This document shows, in pieces, positions 1 through 6,476 of a DNA stretch of 14,767 nucleotides. Location of the stretch: positions 1 through 14,767 of the forward strand of contig CAKUHB010000045.1 in the NCBI GenBank assembly GCA_934655875.1. The letters are read 5' to 3'. The notes under the pieces were generated by a model, which had not been told where the DNA came from, ran no database searches, and worked only from the letters and a program-made list of their open reading frames with translations. Source of the DNA: an uncultured Oscillospiraceae bacterium. Its GTDB lineage: Bacteria > Bacillota > Clostridia > Oscillospirales > Oscillospiraceae. The stretch's first letter is position 1. The number at the start of each line of letters is the position of its first letter. The position numbers were made by a program, and so were the translations under genes.

Positions 1-438
1 AAATTCGTGTACGGCATTCTCGAGAAGCAGTTCCACACCCTCTACGAGAAGGCCGAGAGCATGAAGGGCAACACCGGCGAGAACCTCCTGAGTCTCGTCG
101 AGCGCCGTCTTGACAACGTTGTTTACCGTCTTGGCTACGCCGCTACCCGCCGTGAGGCCCGTCAGCTGGTCAACCATGGTCACTTCACCGTCAACGGCAA
201 GCGCGTCAACATTCCGTCCTACACCGTGAATGTCGGCGACGCCATCGCTGTCTGCGAAAACAGCTGCTCCAACAACCGCTTCAAGAAGATGAAGGAAGAC
301 GACGCTTTCATCGCAGCTCCGAAGTGGCTGGAAAGAGACAAGAACACCCTCAGCGGTAAGGTTATCGCACTGCCCGCAAGAGACGATATTGACTTTGAGA
401 TCGCAGAAAATCTGATCGTCGAATTGTACTCCAAGTAA
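1..438 (+). CDS. rpsD: Small ribosomal subunit protein uS4 (S4), 5'-truncated
   Basis: The reading frame is open from base 1, so the true start lies outside the window and this is the C-terminal 145 residues or so of a protein that is normally about 200 long. The visible part starts in the KFVYGILEKQF region and carries the S4 RNA-binding fold, from LVERRLDNVVYRLG through the ARQLVNHGHFTVNGKRVN core, ending in the typical IVELYSK-type C-terminus. S4 is a primary 16S rRNA binder that nucleates 30S assembly, and in many bacteria it represses its own operon. It lies 78 bases upstream of rpoA in the usual Firmicutes alpha-operon order. The apparent GTG start at base 7 is only an internal Val codon. 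Confidence 0.97.
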   Translation, partial: KFVYGILEKQFHTLYEKAESMKGNTGENLLSLVERRLDNVVYRLGYAATRREARQLVNHGHFTVNGKRVNIPSYTVNVGDAIAVCENSCSNNRFKKMKEDDAFIAAPKWLERDKNTLSGKVIALPARDDIDFEIAENLIVELYSK

Positions 439-475
439 CGTTTCACCCTCGTTTATTGGTAAGCTGAATTCGGCA

Positions 476-506
476 ACGAAACAAGGTTTCGTAGTTACAA
501 GGAGGG
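476..506 (+). promoter_or_regulatory. rpoA leader hairpin and Shine-Dalgarno site
   Basis: The 78-base rpsD-rpoA gap holds a 7-bp perfect hairpin (ACGAAAC, loop AAG, GTTTCGT; 476-492) followed by AAGGAGGG at 499-506, ten bases before the rpoA ATG. The ribosome binding site is clear. A role for the hairpin is only a guess: it has no T-run, so it is not a terminator, but it could be an S4-binding or RNA-stability element. Confidence 0.4.
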
Positions 507-516
507 TAATTTATTC

Positions 517-1479
517 ATGGTAGAAATTGAAAAGCCGCGTATTGAGTGTATCGATTCCCAGGAGGACGTCTCCTACGGCAAATATATCGTAGAGCCGCTC
601 GAGCGGGGATACGGCACCACACTCGGCAACTCCCTGCGCAGAATTCTTCTTTCCTCGCTGCCCGGCACCGCCGCGACCTCCATCAAGATCGCGGGCGTGC
701 AGCACGAGTTCTCCACGGTCCCCGGCGTCAAGGAAGACGTCACGGAGATCGTGCTGAACGTGAAGAAGATCATTGCGAAGCTCCATTGCCAGGGCACCAA
801 GACCGTCTACATTGACGCCGCGGGCGAGTGCGAAGTCACCGCCGGCGACATCAAGGCCGACGGCGAGGTTGAGATCCTCAACCCCGAGCAGCACATCTGC
901 TCGCTTGGCCCCGACGCCAGCTTCAATATGGAGATCACGCTGAGCCATGGCCGCGGATACGTCCCGTCCGATAAGAACAAGACGCCCAACATGCCCATCG
1001 GCACCATCGCCGTGGATTCGATCTATACGCCCGTCTACAAGGTGAACTACACCGTAGAAAACACCCGTGTAGGCAACATGACAGACTATGACAAGCTGAC
1101 GCTTGAGGTCTGGACGGACTCCACCATCTCCGCAAGAGACGCTGTGAGTCTCGGCGCGAAGATCCTTTCCGACCACCTGAGCCTGTTCACGGATCTCTCC
1201 GAGACCGTGGCCAGCAAGCCCACGATGGCTGAAAAGGCCGAAACGCACCGCGACAAGGTCCTCGAAATGACCATTGAAGAGCTTGATCTGTCTGTACGCA
1301 GCTTTAACTGCCTTAAGCGCGCCAACATCAACAACGTCGAGGATCTGATCTCCAGAACCGGCGAGGATATGATGAAGGTCCGCAACATGGGCCGGAAATC
1401 GCTTGAAGAGGTTCAGAACAAGCTCGCGATGATGGGCCTGAGTCTGGCAAGCGACGATTCCGCAAACTCTAATAATTAA
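517..1479 (+). CDS. rpoA: DNA-directed RNA polymerase alpha subunit
   Basis: RpoA dimerises to nucleate core RNA polymerase assembly, and its C-terminal domain contacts UP elements and activators. At 320 aa the length is normal. The N-terminal domain shows the conserved YGKYIVEPLERGYGTTLGNS and LRRILLSSLPGTAATS blocks (residues about 21-55), which form the dimer and beta-contact regions. The C-terminal domain (about 248-315) has IEELDLSVRSFNCLKRA followed by the helix-hairpin-helix segment VRNMGRKSLEEVQNKL. The start is set by AAGGAGGG ten bases upstream. The gene sits between rpsD and rplQ as in most bacteria, 34 bases before rplQ, and is probably cotranscribed with both. The last residues are Ser/Asn-rich and look like a disordered tail. 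Confidence 0.98.
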   Translation: MVEIEKPRIECIDSQEDVSYGKYIVEPLERGYGTTLGNSLRRILLSSLPGTAATSIKIAGVQHEFSTVPGVKEDVTEIVLNVKKIIAKLHCQGTKTVYIDAAGECEVTAGDIKADGEVEILNPEQHICSLGPDASFNMEITLSHGRGYVPSDKNKTPNMPIGTIAVDSIYTPVYKVNYTVENTRVGNMTDYDKLTLEVWTDSTISARDAVSLGAKILSDHLSLFTDLSETVASKPTMAEKAETHRDKVLEMTIEELDLSVRSFNCLKRANINNVEDLISRTGEDMMKVRNMGRKSLEEVQNKLAMMGLSLASDDSANSNN

Positions 1480-1513
1480 GCGATAACCTTTCAAAGAAGG
1501 AGGAAGTAACCCT

Positions 1514-1855
1514 ATGTTTGGTACCAGAAAGCTCGGCAGAACCAGCGACCAGCGCAAGGCGATGCTCCGGGCTATGACCACATACCTGCTCGAGAACGGC
1601 AAGATGGAGACCACCTTCACGCGTGCGAAGGAAGTCCAGCCCGTCGTCGAGAAGATGATCACCCTTGGCAAGAAGAACGGCCTGGCCAACTACCGCAAGG
1701 CTCTGGGCTATATCACCAAGGAAGACGTTGCCAACAAGCTGTTCAAGGAGATCGCACCGAAGTATGCCGACCGCAACGGCGGCTATACCCGTGTGACCCG
1801 CATTGGGCCGCGCAAGGGCGATGCAGCCGAAATGGCAGTCATCGAGCTTGTCTGA
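1514..1855 (+). CDS. rplQ: Large ribosomal subunit protein bL17
   Basis: bL17 is a 50S protein located near the polypeptide exit tunnel. The 113-aa product matches the usual short Firmicutes form. It opens with the family signature as MFGTRKLGRTSDQRKAMLR, continues with the helix ending in ARAKE-like FTRAKEVQPVVEKMITLGKK, and closes with GGYTRVTRIGPRKGDAAEMA. AAGGAGG at 1497-1503 lies ten bases before the ATG. It is the last gene of the alpha operon here and is followed within 20 bases by an intrinsic terminator. The usual downstream ecf/cbiO transporter genes are absent. Confidence 0.98.
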   Translation: MFGTRKLGRTSDQRKAMLRAMTTYLLENGKMETTFTRAKEVQPVVEKMITLGKKNGLANYRKALGYITKEDVANKLFKEIAPKYADRNGGYTRVTRIGPRKGDAAEMAVIELV

Positions 1856-1861
1856 TTGGTA

Positions 1862-1906
1862 AAAAAAGAATTTCCCCCTTCGGCTTCGCCGAGGGGGTTC
1901 TTTTTT
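1862..1906 (+). terminator. Intrinsic terminator of the rpsD-rpoA-rplQ operon
   Basis: A GC-rich hairpin (CCCCC at 1874-1878 with GGGGG at 1893-1897, inner CGGC/GCCG around a 3-base loop) is preceded by an A-run and followed by TTCTTTTTT. This is a textbook rho-independent terminator 7 bases after the rplQ stop. Because of the A-run on the other side it could also act on the minus strand. Confidence 0.93.
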
Positions 1907-1961
1907 GTTCTGGCATTCTGCGCCGGGATGGTGTAGAATGGATAAAAAAGAGGTGAGTGGA

Positions 1962-3026
1962 ATGAAGAAACGAACTGCAAAGAAGCGGATCCCCGTGTGG
2001 CTCTATGTGCTGCTGGTCGTGATCCTTGCGGCGGCGTCGATCTGGCAGGCGCGGCAGAACGAAGCCGAACAGGTCGAAGAAAACCGTCAGGTCCTGCCGG
2101 TCGACGGCACGCTGACCGTCCGGTTTCTCGACGTCGGCCAGGGCGACAGCGCCCTGATCGTCTGCAACGGGCAGACGATGCTCATTGACGGCGGAAGCGT
2201 CTCCGAGGGGCAGTTCCTCGTCTCGCGTCTGAGCAGGCTCGGCGTATCGGAGCTGGATTACGTAGTCAATACGCACCCGGACGAGGATCACTGCGGCGGT
2301 CTTGCCGGTGTGCTGGCCAAATACCCGGCGGAGCATGTCTATTCCTCTGTGACAGAGCACACGACAAAAGTCTTCTCCAACGTGGTCAAATATGCGGAGG
2401 AGCAGGGAAGGCAGATCGAGGTTCCGCAGACGGGCGACAGCTGGTACGTCGGCGACGCAGCTGTCATCTGCATCGGCCCCGTCGGGACGTATTCCGACAG
2501 CAATAACGGCAGTCTGGTGCTGCGCGTCGACTTCGGTGAGACGAGCTTCCTCTTCACCGGCGACATGGAGCAGAAGGCGGAGGAGGATCTTCTCGAAGCT
2601 GGTGCGGACGTGCGCGCCGATGTCCTGAAGGTCGGCCACCATGGCAGCCCGACCAGCTCCTCACAGGCGTTTCTGGAAGCTGTAGCGCCCTCCATTGCCG
2701 TGATCAGCGTCGGAGCAGATAACGACTACGGCCATCCCAGCGCGGACGTCCTGACCCGTCTGGAGGATCTGGGCGCGGAGCTGTACCGCACAGATACACA
2801 GGGCGAGATCATCGTCCGCTCGGACGGCCAATCCCTGACCGTCACGACGGACAAAACCAGCCGCATGCCGTCCGCCGAGCAGATGCAGTACGTGGGCAAT
2901 CGGAACTCCCAGATCCTCCATAGTCCCGACTGCGCCAAGCTCCCGTCCGAGGAGAACCGCGTCTATTTTGAATCCGTCGAACAGGCCGAGATCGCGGGCT
3001 ATAAGAAGCATACCTGCATCAAATAA
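1962..3026 (+). CDS. Membrane-anchored ComEC-like MBL-fold hydrolase with Ada-like C-terminus
   Basis: The product is 354 aa. A basic N-terminus and one hydrophobic segment (residues 11-27) suggest a signal anchor with the rest outside the cell. The body is a metallo-beta-lactamase domain of the ComEC/Rec2 C-terminal type: DVGQGDS (57-63), the metal motif THPDEDHCGG (104-113), NNGSLVLR (181-188), FTGD (198-201), KVGHHGS (223-229) and GHPS (257-260). The first His of a classical HxHxDH is replaced, as is normal in this subfamily. Residues 309-354 (YVGNRNSQILH, PDC, EENRVYF, AGYKKHTC) resemble the small Ada-like metal-binding domain found at the end of many Firmicutes nucleases and competence-like proteins. 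The substrate is unknown; nuclease or phosphodiesterase action on extracellular DNA is an inference. The start is chosen because AAGAGGTGAG lies just upstream; an in-frame ATG at 1905 overlaps the terminator T-run. Confidence 0.85.
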   Translation: MKKRTAKKRIPVWLYVLLVVILAAASIWQARQNEAEQVEENRQVLPVDGTLTVRFLDVGQGDSALIVCNGQTMLIDGGSVSEGQFLVSRLSRLGVSELDYVVNTHPDEDHCGGLAGVLAKYPAEHVYSSVTEHTTKVFSNVVKYAEEQGRQIEVPQTGDSWYVGDAAVICIGPVGTYSDSNNGSLVLRVDFGETSFLFTGDMEQKAEEDLLEAGADVRADVLKVGHHGSPTSSSQAFLEAVAPSIAVISVGADNDYGHPSADVLTRLEDLGAELYRTDTQGEIIVRSDGQSLTVTTDKTSRMPSAEQMQYVGNRNSQILHSPDCAKLPSEENRVYFESVEQAEIAGYKKHTCIK

Positions 3027-3027
3027 C

Positions 3028-3065
3028 AAACCGCCTGCCGCTTCCCAGGAAGCGGCGGGCGGTTT
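3028..3065 (+). terminator. Long hairpin after the MBL gene (probable terminator or mRNA 3' stabiliser)
   Basis: AAACCGCCTGCCGCTTCC is followed after 2 bases by its complement, giving an 18-bp stem with one G-T wobble, starting immediately after the stop codon. There is only TTT and no longer T-run on the plus side, so it is an imperfect intrinsic terminator. Its position makes a 3'-end role likely. Confidence 0.6.
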
Positions 3066-3209
3066 AGCGTCAAAAGTAAAAGATAAACGTGAAGAAGTGC
3101 GATGCAGGCTGCGCCGGTGAAGACTTTTAGGGCCGATATGTCCCCGCTTTGCGTGTGATGGACATAAATACAGAAAGGTACGATAAAGGCGCAGGAGGAT
3201 CATTTAGAC

Positions 3210-3932
3210 ATGAAAAAATATTTGGCAACTATTTCACTTCTCACTGTATTGATTTTAGTTTTGAACTCTTGTGTATGCCATTCTTCTGATGAGAAAATAT
3301 CAGTGCCTGAGTACGCCGAATCAACAAGCGCTGCAGCCGATAACAGAACACCCCAGGCCGAAACAGCGACGGAATCCGCATCCGAAAAACTCTCTGAAGC
3401 AGCTGCGGAAGCCGACCGCAGTGCGGATACGCCCGCTCTGATATTTCCAAATCCCCGTTCAGAGCAATTTGAATTATCGGAGCGGGATGCCGTGCTGTTT
3501 GATGCGGCTGTTGCCGCACGGAACCGGACGCCGAATGCGGATATCTGCATCCCGGAAATTGGGATCTACGGCACATACGAAGAAGCCGGAAAAACCGTGA
3601 TCGTGTGCCATGTGTGCTATCATTTCTATTATGGCTGCGATGGTACGGAGCATTATACGGACAGCGGCGCCATGCAGACCCCGGCAAAAGCAGTGCTGGA
3701 TGAATCGGATGGTAGGCTGCACTGCGTGTCCTTTGAGCTGGTGCCGGATGGTGCCGGAACAAGCGTGTGGGTAAAAGCGTTCTGTGGGCCATTGACGGAT
3801 CTGGCAAGCTATTTCCTTTCATCTGAGCAGGACGAGGAATGGCCGTTGGAAAGCGTGACGCCGTCTCCGGAACAGCTGTTCCGTGGATACATAGAATCGT
3901 ATCAGGAATACGCCGGTGCAGGGTCTCAATAG
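3210..3932 (+). CDS. Lipoprotein of unknown function
   Basis: I do not recognise the family. The 240-aa product begins MKKYLATIS followed by a hydrophobic stretch and the lipobox LNSC, giving Cys21 as the predicted lipidated residue, so it should sit on the outer face of the membrane. Residues about 30-75 are an Ala/Ser/Glu/Thr-rich linker. The globular part (about 78-240) includes IPEIGIYGTYEEAGKTVIV, a Cys-rich stretch CHVCYHFYYGC, and an acidic C-terminal part ending IESYQEYAGAG. CAGGAGG lies 11 bases before the ATG. The first 30 codons or so are much richer in A and T than the neighbours, which could mean recent acquisition, though signal sequences often look like this. It stands alone, with its own upstream gap, and ends overlapping the stop of the convergent SGNH gene by 7 bases. 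Confidence 0.75.
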   Translation: MKKYLATISLLTVLILVLNSCVCHSSDEKISVPEYAESTSAAADNRTPQAETATESASEKLSEAAAEADRSADTPALIFPNPRSEQFELSERDAVLFDAAVAARNRTPNADICIPEIGIYGTYEEAGKTVIVCHVCYHFYYGCDGTEHYTDSGAMQTPAKAVLDESDGRLHCVSFELVPDGAGTSVWVKAFCGPLTDLASYFLSSEQDEEWPLESVTPSPEQLFRGYIESYQEYAGAGSQ

Positions 3933-4591
3933 CTCAGCGCCGACTGCACCGTGCGGTGGATCAGGTCGTGGCCGGTCTGGGTGGGATGGATGCCGTCTGC
4001 GCCGATGAGATCGGGGAATGTGCGGCTCTTGAGGAACTCTGCCCGCAGGTCGACCAGCTGGCAGCCAAAGGCGCGGCTGAGCTGTGAGACGAGCGTGCTG
4101 TAATACTCCTGCCAGCGGTACAGATGATCGGTGTCGCCGAGCCAGTGAAGAATGTTCTCAGCGCTCAGCCCCTTCGTGATGTGCGCGAAATACCGCTCCT
4201 GTTCCAGAGGCGGCAGGGACGTCATCGCGACCTTCGCGCCTGCGTCGCGCGCGGCGCGGATGGCGGTGCAGTAGTCGTCGACGAACTGCTCCTGCGGTGT
4301 GTGCGGCAGATGCTCGCCGTCCGGCGCGTCGGAAATGTCCTTCCAGTTGTAATCACAGTCATTTCCGCCGAAGCAGAACAGCACGGTCGTATCGTCCGCG
4401 CACGGCTTCAGCTTCCGGGAGATCTGCTTCAGGCCGTCGGCGATCGTCGCGCCCATCTTTGCGTTGTTCTCCACGGTGACGCCCTGGGCGGCCAGCGCGT
4501 CAAAATCGTGCTGCTGGCACAGATGATAGCTCTGCCCGTTATAGGTCACGCCCTTGATGATCGAATCACCGAAAATAAGAAGCTTTTTCAT
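3926..4591 (-). CDS. SGNH/GDSL-family hydrolase
   Basis: This 221-aa protein belongs to the SGNH hydrolase superfamily of esterases and lipases that act on acyl or acetyl esters. Block I is LIFGDSII with the nucleophile Ser10; block II lies around NNAKMGATIADGL (42-54); block III is FGGNDCDY with Asn77; block V is GADGIHPTQTGH with Asp199 and His202. All four catalytic blocks are therefore present. There is no signal peptide, so a cytoplasmic location is expected. The start at 4591 is supported by GGAGGGG eight bases upstream; the frame continues upstream but has no good ribosome site there. The substrate cannot be read from the sequence; carbohydrate deacetylation is one possibility. It appears to be a single-gene unit. 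Confidence 0.88.
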   Translation of the reverse strand: MKKLLIFGDSIIKGVTYNGQSYHLCQQHDFDALAAQGVTVENNAKMGATIADGLKQISRKLKPCADDTTVLFCFGGNDCDYNWKDISDAPDGEHLPHTPQEQFVDDYCTAIRAARDAGAKVAMTSLPPLEQERYFAHITKGLSAENILHWLGDTDHLYRWQEYYSTLVSQLSRAFGCQLVDLRAEFLKSRTFPDLIGADGIHPTQTGHDLIHRTVQSALSY

Positions 4592-4821
4592 TTGGAAACC
4601 CCTCCGTCTGCTTGGTACCCTCAGTTTACCGCAGCCGGCGGGAAAAGTCTCCCGAATCTGCCGGAAGGCCGCTCTCCATATCGGCGAGACACACTCTACC
4701 AATCAAAAACCGGGACTCTACAGCTGGTAGAGTCCCGGCTTTTGCAAAGAATGGGAGAAAACTCGAACACTTTCCGGGAAGTGCCCAAACCGATGCACGC
4801 CCATCCGCGGACGGAAAAGGC
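4592..4821. other. Divergent intergenic region between the SGNH gene and padR (upstream part)
   Basis: No convincing gene is visible in this stretch. It contains the strong hairpin at 4710-4738 described separately; the padR promoter begins at its end. I could not find a convincing promoter for the SGNH gene on the minus strand. Confidence 0.5.
4693..4743. terminator. Strong hairpin flanked by T-runs on both strands, with an alternative pairing arm
   Basis: CCGGGACTCTAC (4710-4721) pairs perfectly with GTAGAGTCCCGG (4727-4738) around a 5-base loop. It is followed by CTTTT on the plus strand and by TTTTT on the minus strand, so it can work as an intrinsic terminator in either direction, better on the minus strand. 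ACTCTACC at 4693-4700 is an exact complement of GGTAGAGT (4726-4733), which would compete with the hairpin. No gene that it would terminate is obvious. Confidence 0.5.
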
Positions 4822-4850
4822 TTGACAGGGGAAGATTTCATGATAATATA
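4822..4850 (+). promoter_or_regulatory. padR promoter
   Basis: A perfect -35 TTGACA (4822-4827) is followed by an AT-rich -10 region; TAATAT at 4844-4849 gives a 16-base spacer. Transcription would start around 4857, about 40 bases before the padR ATG. Confidence 0.7.
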
Positions 4851-4882
4851 TAGATATCCGATATATAGACGATCCATCTATA
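4846..4882 (+). promoter_or_regulatory. Candidate PadR operator
   Basis: ATATATAGA occurs twice (4846-4854 and 4861-4869), 15 bases apart, and TATAGA (4864-4869) has an inverted partner TCTATA (4877-4882). The repeats overlap the -10 element and the expected transcription start and stop just before the AAGGAGGG ribosome site (4882-4889). PadR repressors usually bind dyads at their own promoter, so this is the obvious autoregulatory site; binding is inferred. Confidence 0.5.
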
Positions 4883-4897
4883 AGGAGGGAACATCCT

Positions 4898-5230
4898 ATG
4901 GAATTTGACAAGACGCTGCTTGCCGGCAGCTCCGGGCTGATGCTCCTGAAGCTGCTTGAGCAGGAGGACATGTACGGCTATCAGATGATCGAGACGCTGC
5001 GCAGGCGCTCCAACCATACCTTTGACCTCAAGGCGGGCACGCTCTATCCGCTGCTGCACCAGCTGGAAGCAAAGGGCTATGTGACCGCGCGGGACGAAGC
5101 ATCCGCCGCAGGCCGTCCCCGGCGGTATTACCACCTGACCGAGAGCGGCCGTCGGCGACTGGCGGAAAAGGAAGCCGAGTGGCACGCCTATACCGCGGCC
5201 GTCGGGAAGGTACTGAAAGGAGGGACATGA
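4898..5230 (+). CDS. PadR-family transcriptional regulator
   Basis: This 110-aa protein is a small PadR repressor with a winged helix-turn-helix and a C-terminal dimerisation helix. Diagnostic segments are the N-terminal GLMLLKLLEQEDMYGYQMIE, the recognition-helix region AGTLYPLLHQLEAKGYV (about 46-62) and the wing GRPRRYYHLTESGRRRL. AAGGAGGG lies eight bases before the ATG. Its stop codon is one base before the start of the next gene, so the two are translationally coupled; PadR plus a membrane protein with a permease prefix domain is a recurring Clostridia pair. It probably represses both genes through the repeats in its promoter. The inducer is unknown; in related pairs it is often an envelope stress such as antibiotics. 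Confidence 0.93.
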   Translation: MEFDKTLLAGSSGLMLLKLLEQEDMYGYQMIETLRRRSNHTFDLKAGTLYPLLHQLEAKGYVTARDEASAAGRPRRYYHLTESGRRRLAEKEAEWHAYTAAVGKVLKGGT

Positions 5231-5231
5231 C

Positions 5232-6476
5232 ATGGCGGAAGAATTTAAGACATATCTCGATATCGTGGACGCACAGGTGCGCTGGAAGCGTGTGCGCCCG
5301 GCGCTGCGGCGCGAGCTGCGGACGCATCTGGAGGAGCAGAAGGCGGACTGCATGGCCGCCGGCATGCGCGAAGCAGACGCGGAAGCCGAAGCCGTCCGCC
5401 AGATGGGCGACGCGCAAACGGTCGGGCAGGCGCTCGACGCTGTGCACCGGCCAAAGAAGCAGATGCTGCTGCTGATCCCGGCGGCACTCCTCGCCGTGCT
5501 TGGCGCAGTGACCCGCGTGGGATACGAGGGCAGGGAGGCCGCCATGACGCTTGCGTCGCTGGCGCTGACGGCGGCGGTGCTCGTGGGCGGGTATCTGTTT
5601 GATTACCGCTGGCTCGGGCGGCATGCGTGGGCCCTGTACGGCGTGGGACTGATCGAATGGGTGCTCCTCGCGCCCATGAAGCTTTTATCGGGCTGGATCA
5701 TGGCCGGTGATGTCAGCGTCTATCTTGCGCTGCTGTTTCCGGTTCTGTATGCGCCCGTTGTCTATGCCCTGCGGGGCAGGGCGAACGGGCTGGCGCTTTC
5801 GCTTGCAGCGCTTCTGCCGTTTGCGGTGCTGCTGCATAAGGATCCATTCGCGCTGGCCTGGATGTGGTTTGGCGCAGGAGCAGCCGCCGTTTTGCTGACG
5901 GCGATCCGCTTTGGCCTGTTCCCGGTGAAAAAACGGGCGGCATATGCATGCGTCTGCGCGGCGCTTATATTCTGGATCGTCTATTTTTACATCGCGAGAT
6001 ATGTGCGCGATCACGCAACATGGTATCTGGATCCGGCGCAGATCACCGAATGGTCGCAGACCATCCGCGAGGTTCCGCTTCTGGAGCGCACCGCCGTGCG
6101 ATCTCTTCTGCCGTTCGCCGGGACAGGCACGGCAGGCGTTCTCTGGCTTGGCGCGCTGGCGCTGGTCGTGTGCGGCATGCTCGCTGGGCTGTGCGCCCGC
6201 GCCTTCCGGCTGCACAATCCCCTCGGGCGGATGCTGGCCGCGGCAGCGGCGGTACTGTTCACCGTGCGGGAAGTCGGAGCAGGGCTGTATCTGCTTGGAA
6301 TTTATCCGCTATATACGCCCTTGCCGTTCGTGGACGGGAACCTCTTCTCCGTGGTGGATGCCGGACTTCTGGGCCTTGCCCTGTCCGGCCTGCGGCAGTC
6401 CGCCTGCCCGGAGACGAAGCTTACAGATTTTTCAGGATCAGAGAAATGCCGGACAGCACCAGCAGAACGGACGTGA
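5232..6476 (+). CDS. Permease-prefix-domain membrane protein with degenerate SEDS (FtsW/RodA)-like body
   Basis: The 414-aa product starts with a soluble, charged N-terminal region (about 1-75: AQVRWKRVRPALRRELRTHL through AEAVRQMGDA) typical of 'permease prefix domain 1'. About nine or ten hydrophobic segments follow between residues 77 and 390. The C-terminal GAGLYLLGIYPLYTPLPFVD segment (349-368) matches the shape of the FtsW/RodA/SpoVE C-terminus (LPVTGIPLPF), so I read it as a diverged SEDS protein. The SEDS catalytic-loop motif (HTDFIFA-type, with its Asp) is not visible; the corresponding stretch reads LLERTAVRSLLPFAG. Glycan polymerase activity is therefore doubtful. Translation is coupled to padR (AAAGGAGGG, one-base gap). 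The last 18 codons or so overlap the convergent permease gene, and the tail after residue 390 is hydrophilic and may be a recent read-through extension. Confidence 0.75.
   Translation: MAEEFKTYLDIVDAQVRWKRVRPALRRELRTHLEEQKADCMAAGMREADAEAEAVRQMGDAQTVGQALDAVHRPKKQMLLLIPAALLAVLGAVTRVGYEGREAAMTLASLALTAAVLVGGYLFDYRWLGRHAWALYGVGLIEWVLLAPMKLLSGWIMAGDVSVYLALLFPVLYAPVVYALRGRANGLALSLAALLPFAVLLHKDPFALAWMWFGAGAAAVLLTAIRFGLFPVKKRAAYACVCAALIFWIVYFYIARYVRDHATWYLDPAQITEWSQTIREVPLLERTAVRSLLPFAGTGTAGVLWLGALALVVCGMLAGLCARAFRLHNPLGRMLAAAAAVLFTVREVGAGLYLLGIYPLYTPLPFVDGNLFSVVDAGLLGLALSGLRQSACPETKLTDFSGSEKCRTAPAERT

Noticed and set aside
511..1689. A 392-codon minus-strand frame across rpoA and the start of rplQ
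   Set aside because: It runs across two certain genes in the opposite direction and has no family features or ribosome site.
4721..4732. CAGCTGGTAGAG, identical to a common tRNA D-arm core
   Set aside because: Only 12 bases match and nothing on either side fits a tRNA; it is explained by the hairpin at 4710-4738.
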